Source of the DNA: Acanthaster planci
Lineage: Eukaryota; Echinodermata; Asteroidea; Valvatida; Acanthasteridae
Assembly (NCBI RefSeq): GCF_001949145.1
Contig: NW_019091465.1
Location: 807,387-845,421 of the forward strand
Direction of reading: 5' to 3'
DNA length: 38,035 bases
Position 1 is the stretch's first letter; each line of letters begins with the position of its first letter. Shown piece by piece: positions 30,910-38,035 of the stretch. Below the pieces are notes generated by a model. That model had not been told where the DNA came from, did no database searches, and saw nothing but the letters and a program-made list of their open reading frames with translations. The translations under genes and the position numbers were made by a program.

Positions 30910-31043
30910 ACTAGCTCTACTAAGTGGAACGTTAGTATTCCTTTTTTTTAAATTTTAGACGGGATCATCATACTTGACCTGGATGGGATCGTCACACTTG
31001 ACGATACCGTCCAAAATCGAAAAAGAGGAACGCTCCACTCATA
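30910..31043. repeat. Imperfect foldback sequence
   Basis: AGTGGAACGTTAGTATTCC and TTTTAGACGG (to about 30961) pair with the reverse complement of CCGTCCAAAAT and GGAACGCTCCACT (about 31007-31039). The loop holds two versions of GGGATCATCATACTTGAC. About 130 bp. Confidence 0.6.
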
Positions 31044-31095
31044 GCTATCACTGAACAATACGCCATGTTCGCCGACAGCGAGGTATTCCTGGCCC

Positions 31096-31138
31096 TACAG
31101 CCTCATTTTAAGTTTTGGCGCATAAAATTTGCATGAAT
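31096..31138. repeat. Inverted arm, pair of 28252-28294
   Basis: See the partner block. Contains ATTTGCAT at 31127-31134. Confidence 0.55.
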
Positions 31139-32956
31139 ATTAAGAAAGGTCTGTTGACATACTAAAACGCTGATTCCCCTCCCCCAAACCGACATGAGTG
31201 TTCAACAATTTGTCCTCTAGTCTAGCTCAAGACTGGTCGACTATGTGATCTGCAGTTATATTGATTGCATAAATACACTTCATTTTCATTTCCAAACCAA
31301 CGGGGTATTTATAGGACGCTTTATAAACCCTCGGCCCCATGTGAATGGCCCACTGTATTGTTGACTTCTCGTCTGTTGACAAACATTGCCTGTTGTATGA
31401 GCGGCCACAGTTTTCAGAACGTTCAAAAATTAATAGTTCGATCAAAAAGACAATATGTAAGATTCTGCAGGACGCAAAAACAGATGTACATCTTTATCTT
31501 GAATATTGGCCCCTATAGTGCCATGTGGTGTCAGTAACCCCCCCCTTCAAATATCGATGTCCAGCAAAGCACCCCTAAACTATTCCCATCCCCTATCCGG
31601 CGCAGATGTAGGCCACCGAGCGGTATTTTCCAGTCACCAAGCGCCTAAAGCTTCCCATTATTATTGTTATGTAGGCGAGAAGATCAAGAGCGTTCACGCA
31701 GCCCTCACCGATCCGACAGGCTGTGTAGTTGATTTTTTTTTTGTACCGTGCATGGGCAAATAATTGTCAGTGAATTGTTTTCGTTGTAATTATACATCTA
31801 GAATGGGTAATTGGCTTAAATAAAGTAAGGGACTGATGAATTACACATAGATATGAACTAAAGTTGATCATTTAAAGATGTACGCGTGTGCGTGATAAAA
31901 GATACTGTACAAAGCATCTTGAAGGGAAGACCTGCATTTATTGATTCTGGCAATGGTGAGTGTGAATATGCTATAGGACCCTACCAATCTCACGCAAACG
32001 GAAACTAACTGGTGCCCCATGATGGATATTTGCAAACTTCCTTAATTAAAGGCGACAAACATCTGTGACAAATCATGCAGTGTCATGTCCGGCACTATAT
32101 AACGTAGCCACCAGAGGACTGACGTCGCAGCTCGAGAATCATCTTCTGTAGTGTCATGAAGCGTTTTCGAGTAAATCCACGCCCGAATTATCAAGTCTCA
32201 ACTCTATCTGTTCACTTGCTGGTTGCGTCTGTGTCATCTTGTGGCACAGATTTCAAGTTGAACACAATCTTCACGTAATTCCAAGCAGCGGCTTAAATAA
32301 GGACGGCGCACTGGAGGCACGGCCACCGCTCCACACCAATGCACCTCTGTGTGCCACCCTCCCTCAGAAATTAACGAACGAAGAAACAAAAGAATCTGCC
32401 ACCGTCTGTGCTTTAACTGGAATTGAACCCAGTCAGCACCCACCTCCAGAAAATGAAGGCCCAAAGTGCCTCCCTGTAAAATGCCACTGATCGCAAGTGT
32501 AATGACAACTCTACTGTGCAACGGCAAAAGGTATAGTACACGATGTCAATATGTGAGCATAACTAGGCCTATCTGCAGTACAGCAAGGCAATGCCATTAT
32601 TTTACGGTGTAACAAGTGAAGGTACACGACACTGTGTTAAGTGCGCCAAATTCATTAAAAATCAACAGGACAAGGGTACGACAGAAAGAAACTGAGGCCC
32701 AAACGATGCATCGGCAATTAGAATCAAATTTAGAATGTAAGAAGGAGAAGTGTACAATAGGCGAGCTAATCCACCTCAAACAATATCTAAGGAAATTATA
32801 TACAAATTGGATGGCAAAGTAGAGATTAAATAACATGGTGGCGGGTACAACGAGCAGATAGGTGGGGCTCTGGCTTTTGCCGGTCAGGGTAGCCGGGGGG
32901 GGCGTGGTTAGAAAAATCAGCACTCTCGTCAGGGCTGGCGACGACACGATCATCTG
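31139..32956. other. Stretch without recognised gene
   Basis: Several open frames of 60-118 codons exist on both strands (for example 31506-31763 plus, 32597-32953 minus) but none has a recognisable domain, splice context or supporting composition. Nothing else recognised apart from a C run near 31540. Confidence 0.45.
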
Positions 32957-33256
32957 CGAAGAGCACTGAGCCCTTGTGGTCCCAGCCCTCTAGGGAGTGG
33001 AGCTGGTCTGAGCCATGCGCTAGTCTGGCCCAAGCCTTCTACTACGAAGAGCACTAAGCCAGTCTGCAATAAGCCTTCTAGGGAGAGCACTAAGCTTTCG
33101 AGGGAGGTCACGAAGCTGGTCTGCCCTACGCCTTCAAGGGATAGCAGTAAGCCGGTCTGCTGCCCTAAGCCTTCTAGGGAGAACACTAAGCCGGTCTGCC
33201 CTAAACCTTCAAGGAAGAACACTAAGCCAGTCTGCCCTAAGCCTTCAAAGGCATTA
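32957..33256. repeat. 36-bp minisatellite
   Basis: About eight degenerate units of a 36-bp motif of the form ACTAAGCCGGTCTGCCCTAA plus GCCTTCTAGGGAGAAC. Units at the right end (33175-33256) are the most alike. Because 36 is a multiple of three, the minus strand reads through as a 12-residue repeat (LEGLGQTGLVFS) within an open frame 32950-33360. I see no start context or domain and consider the frame a by-product. Confidence 0.82.
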
Positions 33257-33904
33257 AAAGTGCCACCCATCTTTTGAAAAAGGAGATTGTTTGGCCCCCA
33301 AAATGGTGAGATTGTGTAAATCGGTAGCACGATCAACTCCCTGGGTCTTTGTGTTTTCATAGGGGAACAGAATGGCTAAAACCTTCGGTTGCAAAATGGT
33401 CTTAAGTGCCCAAAAAGTTGAGGGTTGCCAACATGACTGCAATGAGACTTCGGGAAAAAATCACTTTTCGAGGGGTTTTGTTTTGTGGGAATAAGTAAAT
33501 TTAGAATTGGTTAACCCACAAAAGAAAAGAAATTGAAAGATTAGGAATTAGACAATTTAATTTGTGTTTCAGAAATCTCAGGGATGTTGGTATGCATGTT
33601 ATTGGAGCCTGAACAGTGCTGATTTTACACTGTTTTCAATGGGGCTTGAATTAGGGGCTGTACCCATAAGGACGGGGATGATCATTTTGTTGGTAGCGAC
33701 GCGCACACAACGCGTGCATTTCACAGTCGTTCGTGACTCATACAGTCAAGTGCAATTCCCACCAAAGCCGCCTCCGTCGTAGGAAAAACTGCGCCCTCTC
33801 TCGGTTCCGCTCGGGGCCAATACACTTTCTTTTCTGAATAGTTTTCTTGGTGATGGCATGGAGTAATATTTTGTCATAGAGCAATTGCTTTCAAGCCAAT
33901 TGAA
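33257..33904. other. Stretch without recognised gene
   Basis: No coding signal or inverted repeat recognised. Confidence 0.4.
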
Positions 33905-34072
33905 GCAAGATATGGGACAGAGAGAACACCCCGCCGATGTGTTGGTCATTCTTTGATCGGAATCTCAGGAATTCTTTACAGACTTCTAGGGGGAATGTGT
34001 CAGGTAACAATAGTCTACAGTATGTATAGGAATTGGACAGATAAGGGGGTACCCCTGCGTCCCATATCTTGC
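33905..34072. mobile_element. Short non-autonomous inverted-repeat element (MITE), copy 2
   Basis: A 168-bp element with ends GCAAGATATGGGAC and GTCCCATATCTTGC (one mismatch). Its full length aligns with the reverse complement of 2998-3166, including GGAATCTCAGGAATTC and TTCTTTACAGAC. No coding capacity; target duplication not evident. Confidence 0.8.
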
Positions 34073-34480
34073 TTGGTATATTTCAAGCAGCGCCCTGTGG
34101 CAACCACTGATGGAGTGCGGACAGTTGTGTAATACGTGATGACTATCATGTACGTTACTCACTGCATGTCATTTTTTTCCCGATTGGTATGGTATTTTGC
34201 GTATCACTTCTACGTCTGGTAAACCGTCTGAACGAAACAATGCCACTTGAACTGCCACCACTGACATATGCAAACATATTGTTTGGATAACATTACAATC
34301 ACGTGGGGAGCCACATCTTAAAATGTCATATAATCCAACAGCTCAGTTCCCTACAACAGGTATATCATTATTGCATGTATTATTGTGATTATTACAAGAT
34401 GAAACAAAATCACGTAATAGCCCAGTAGTTGATAATGGTATGGACAATTGCTGGGAAAGGATTCCCTATCAGAGGTGGCA
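34073..34480. other. Stretch without recognised gene
   Basis: Nothing recognised beyond AT-rich unique sequence. Confidence 0.4.
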
Positions 34481-34700
34481 GCAAGTCATTTTCTGCAAGT
34501 CCAAGTCAAGTCAAGTCACAAGTCGTTATATGCAAGTCCCAGTCAAGTCATTAGGTCCAGTCACCAGTCAAGTCACAGGTCATTTGGTCACAGGGCAAGT
34601 CAAGTCACAAGTCATTTGGTCTAAGCACAAGTCAAATCACAAGTCATTTGGTCTAAACACAAGTCAAGTCACAAGTCTCTTTGTCCAAGTACAAGTCAAG
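34481..34700. repeat. AAGTC-type tandem array, first block
   Basis: Dense AAGTC pentamers arranged in a higher-order unit of about 32 bp (CAAGTCACAAGTCATTTGGT plus CTAAACA). It creates an open frame with repeated SQVKSQV residues, which I regard as a by-product. Confidence 0.85.
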
Positions 34701-35176
34701 CTGCACCTTATTTGTCCAGCTGTAATAAGAAAAAAGAACCAGGCGTCAACTTTACTAGTTATGAATTTCGGACAGCTGAACGCCTTTTCTCCAATACTGT
34801 TGACAATAGTCCCCCCTTTTCTCTTGTGTTGTAATTGCTATTCCTGCAGTTTATCACATACTTGTAGTATATTGGACCTCTATTTAATTTGATGTACTTT
34901 GCAGGCTGGAAATAAGCGTTGAGATGAAATGATTACATAACATTATTGAGGGCGCTGCGCTGTCCCAGTCAAGCGTCAACGCAACGCAACATAGCAGCAT
35001 GATATGTATGCTGCCCTGATCTACAGCTGCAGCTAGGCTAGGTGAAATAATAGTAGCAGCCTCGGATCGGAAGTCAAGTCCATTTTTTTTATGTACGTAA
35101 GGTGTAAACTGAATAACTTTATTAAAGAAATACACGGGGCCGCTTGAGTAGCGTCTCACTTGGGTTGATAACATGT
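34701..35176. other. Segment between the two AAGTC blocks
   Basis: 476 bp of non-repetitive sequence separating two blocks that begin alike. It could be an insertion or unrelated spacer. No terminal inverted repeats or coding motif seen. Confidence 0.4.
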
Positions 35177-35290
35177 CATCTTTTGCAAGTCCAAGTCAAG
35201 TCACAAGCCAAATCCGGTATTTACAAGTCACATAAGTAGCAACTCAAGTCTGACTCGAGTCCAAGTCACATGATTCGAGTCAGCAACTCT
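35177..35290. repeat. AAGTC-type tandem array, second block
   Basis: Starts GTCATCTTTTGCAAGTCC, close to GTCATTTTCTGCAAGTCC at the start of the first block, then repeats AAGTC and CGAGTC until about 35285. Confidence 0.8.
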
Positions 35291-36539
35291 GTTCCCTATG
35301 CATAGAACTCGACATTGTGCAATGTAAATGCAGTTATAGTAGATTTCTGGGAATCATTTCAGTCAGGTAACATTTAAGTAATCTGGCTTAAGACTAAAAA
35401 AAATGCATTAATGTCATTGCTACATGTTCAGTTTCAAAACTAAATACATGTACAAAGCATTTTTTTTTGCTGTCCTGCTTCGAACACTTTCGACACTGCA
35501 CTGGCCAACCTCGGGGCAAGTCAACACATTTAAACCAGATTATTGCATAACTTGAAAGTGGCAAAAGGCGATCTTCCCTCGCTAACATGACCTTTTGTTG
35601 TCACTTTCAACCAGGACAAGCATGACAGAGGACAACCTCATTCACTGGTTTATCCAAAGTGTTACAACTGACTTCGGATGCCCCATTTTTAAGACAATGA
35701 TGTTCAGTCATGCATGACAGGAGGGATACCATGAAGATATCATTAGAAAGAATACTGCTTCGTCTTTTTGGAGATCCTTACACATTTTAATCATATCTCA
35801 TGGTTTGGGCATATTAACCCCCTTCCCTCAGGGTTTGGTTTTTTTCTGGGACACCCTGTATAGGGCTGGGCGGCGTGCCAAATAAACTACGGTGACCCCT
35901 AAAAACGCTCCCCCACACTTATTTGTACTGAATGTAGGACTGAAGCTTCAAAGAACATGCATCTCAAGATCTGATGTGTAATTCTCAAATGCTTGTTCCC
36001 CATGGTGTCATATGATTCCTTTTTGTCAACGAGTAAAAAGACCCCTTCTTATACGAGGAATGAGCCTTTCCTGAGCATTTTTGCGGCGCTGATGTTATTG
36101 CCTACCAGTAATTTACAAAGTTTCCATATACAAAAAATGTAATTGGGGACATGGAACCCCTTGAAGACATGCCACGTGACAAGAAAAGCAAAGCAGTTTG
36201 TTGTACGCAAAAGTGCAACTGAACCTCTTATTTGGACCCTTAAAATAAAAACGAATGCCAGACAATCTCTTTTCTTGAGTTTTTTCACTGATGATTACTG
36301 GTAATATAGTGACAAGTTAAAGATTTGTACGCAAAAGTGTAATTGAAGGTGATTTATTTTAGGGGGGTGGGGGGGGGCTCCCCACCCTTAAATGCCAGGA
36401 ATGTTGAATTCAAGAAACGGTTTCTTTGTTCAATAGGCCTACCACAACTGAGAGATGTCCATCATCAAACCTTTTGCAGCAACACTGAAATTGAAACCTA
36501 GCTTGCTCCCGGTATAGATGTTTTCAAGATGGAATATCG
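35291..36539. other. Stretch without recognised gene
   Basis: No coding signal. GTACGCAAAAGTG occurs at about 36203 and 36327, and a G run followed by CTCCCCACCC lies at 36362-36388. GGGACACCCTGTATA at about 35849-35863 resembles an element end. Confidence 0.4.
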
Positions 36540-37935
36540 GTGTCGTCCTGGACGATTAGAAACTAGCCAAAGTCACTCCCACTCATAAAGGTGGCGCTAT
36601 CCACTACTGTACTCAGTATCTACCAATTTCTGTTATTTTACTTGTCGTGAAGATCTTTCAACGTATTGTTTACAATCAGCTTTCCAATTTTCAACAATTG
36701 CTTAGCTCTATAGAGCAGTCTGGTTTTTGATGTCTCCGTTCAAGACACACGGCATTAATTGACGTTTCCGATTTTTCGTGAAATGCCGCTGATTCAGGAA
36801 AGTTAACTAGAGCTGCTTTTCTCAACTTCCGTGAAGCGTTTGGTAAAGTCAACCACACAATCCCACTAAAAACTGCATTCTATGGGCGTGAGTTTATAAG
36901 AACTTGAGTGGTTTAGCTCTTACCTTTCTCAGAGAAAGCAGGTCACTAAGATTGGAGGAGTTGTATCAGATTCACAATTGGTTCATTTTGGAGTTCCGCG
37001 GAGTACTATATTCTGGGCCCATTGTTTTTTCCTGTTTATGTTGATGATTCGCCTTCTGTCATTGAACATCCTAAGGTTGCTCTTTATGCTGATTAGACAG
37101 CTATTTTTTTATCCTGGTAAAGGTATCTGGGAAATTGAGCATCGTTTAAACGATGACATAGGAAGAATTACGTCCTGGCTTGAAAACAACAGGTTGTCTT
37201 AAGTTAGCTAAACGTAAGAACAGGCTGTTCGGGTCTTGCCAAAAGCTAGCCAGACGCAGGTTGTCTTAAGTTAGCTAAACGTAAGAACAGGCTGTTCGGG
37301 TCTTGCCAAAAGCTAGCCAGACGCCGAAGGACCAATATTGACATTAGCAGTAGCCTGGAACTAGTTTCATGTATCGATTATCTTGGTGTGATCCTGATTC
37401 CAAACTTCAATGGAATGAACAATTGGAACATGTTGAGTCATCCGTATCAAAAAGAATTCGGATCTTGCTGTGTATTCGGATTTTTTGTCCATTAGGACAC
37501 TTAATCTTCCTGTCAAGTCGTTCATCTTTACACAATTGGATTATTGAGACCTTGTTTGGGGCAGTGCCGCAAAAACACATATGCCTCATGTCAATGTATG
37601 GTTAAATCAGACTTGACGTGTTATTTTGGAGTTCGCTCCGATAATATCAAAGCTCATTTGTTTATAACAAATTGGGATGGGATAGCCTACAATTTAAACG
37701 TGAGTGCTATCTTAATGAAATTGTGTACAAATGTTTAATTGGCATGGCTCCGGAATACCTCTGTAGACTGTTTTCTTATGCTAGTGATCAACACTCCTAC
37801 CGAACTAGACATTGTGTTGCAAGAAATCTTTACCTCCCTCCCTCAAGAACGGAACTTGGCAAAAGAACTTTAGAATTTCGGGCATGCAATAATGGAACAA
37901 ACTGCCTGTGTCAGTTAAGCACCCTCTTTCAGTAG
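36540..37935 (+). mobile_element. Second decayed LINE, reverse-transcriptase part
   Basis: Plus-strand reading in shifting frames gives the RT motifs in order: KLAKVTPTHKGGA and VKIFQRIVYNQLSNF (about 36560-36690), FLNFREAFGKVNHTI (about 36820-36865), WFSSYLSQRKQV (about 36905-36945), a broken GVPxxSIxGP block (about 36988-37022), the catalytic YADD region reading LYAD-stop-T (about 37084-37100), NDDIGRITSWLENNRLS (37147-37200), YLGVILDSKLQWNEQLEHV (about 37377-37435) and the C-terminal GMAPEYLCRLF and LYLPPSRTELGKRTLEFRA (37740-37895). Stops, frameshifts and the lost second Asp of the YADD box show it is dead. It differs in sequence from the LINE at 28620-30480. It ends near 37.94 kb. Confidence 0.87.
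37190..37323. repeat. Exact 67-bp tandem duplication in the second LINE
   Basis: 37190-37256 and 37257-37323 are identical over 67 bp (start CAGGTTGTCTTAAGTTAGC, end AAAAGCTAGCCAGACG). Since the LINE around it has many old lesions, the perfect identity marks the duplication as much younger than the element, or as an assembly artefact. Confidence 0.95.
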
Positions 37936-38035
37936 GTTTAAGATTTTTAAAAAGCACCTCTCCCAAAGTACTCGTTTTCTCGTTATCAACAGAGATTTAT
38001 TGTATATCCATATGTATGTATACACAGGGTGTATC

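Noticed and set aside
34440-34892. 150-codon open frame with SQVKSQV repeats
   Set aside because: Produced by the AAGTC array, which stays open in any frame; the non-repeat part shows no motif.
35849-38035. Large element bounded by GGGACACCCTGTATA (35849) and the inverted ACACAGGGTGTATC at the window end
   Set aside because: Only about 11 matching bases, right end cut by the window, and the LINE in between needs no such ends; not enough to call.
1-38035. CRISPR array, bacterial operon structure or a defence system
   Set aside because: No regularly spaced direct repeats with unique spacers, no ribosome binding sites or dense coding; the window is clearly animal-type DNA.

Overview
Eukaryotic genomic DNA: spliced genes with GT-AG introns, long AT-rich intergenic and intronic stretches, decayed LINEs, tRNA-derived SINEs and many small inverted-repeat (MITE or foldback) elements. 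The gene families (RBM7, IgSF receptor, TRIM, THAP-DDE transposase) are animal. Constant recurrence of the self-complementary words TACATGTA, TACCGGTA and TAGGCCTA, together with the protein content, suggests a marine invertebrate deuterostome. An echinoderm is my leading guess, a cephalochordate or hemichordate the alternative. That assignment is inference and should be tested by similarity search.

Layout. (1) 94-13857, minus strand: the 5' part of an immunoglobulin-superfamily gene. It has a signal-peptide exon, two exons each holding one whole Ig domain, a third Ig domain split over two exons, and the start of a fourth, then leaves the window on the left. Reading phases match at every junction, so I read it as one gene of at least 350 codons; its domain pattern is loosely PTK7/off-track-like. 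Its 7.5 kb fourth intron hosts a plus-strand TRIM-type reading frame (4434-5594) broken by one in-frame stop. (2) 16.8-19.6 kb, plus strand: a two-exon RBM7 orthologue (NEXT-complex RNA-binding protein) with a perfect YY1-type site upstream, an intron holding a foldback element and a SINE, and a MITE directly after the coding sequence. (3) 19.6-24.5 kb: no gene found; hairpins and SINE-like sequence. (4) 24557-27984, minus strand: a three-exon THAP plus DDE_Tnp_4 transposase-type gene, uninterrupted over 469 codons. Its first intron carries a 0.63 kb foldback element and a short inverted-repeat element starts 7 bp before its start codon. (5) 28.25-31.14 kb: a decayed minus-strand LINE between inverted arms. 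(6) 31-36 kb: no recognised gene; a 36-bp minisatellite, a split AAGTC-type array, and a second full copy of a new 168-bp MITE. (7) 36.5-37.9 kb, plus strand: a second, unrelated decayed LINE with an exact 67-bp tandem duplication.

The genes do not form a pathway. What stands out is the density and variety of small palindromic elements, several of them inside or touching genes, and the intact THAP-DDE gene with an altered catalytic core. No CRISPR array, rRNA or functional tRNA gene was seen. All calls come from reading the sequence by eye.
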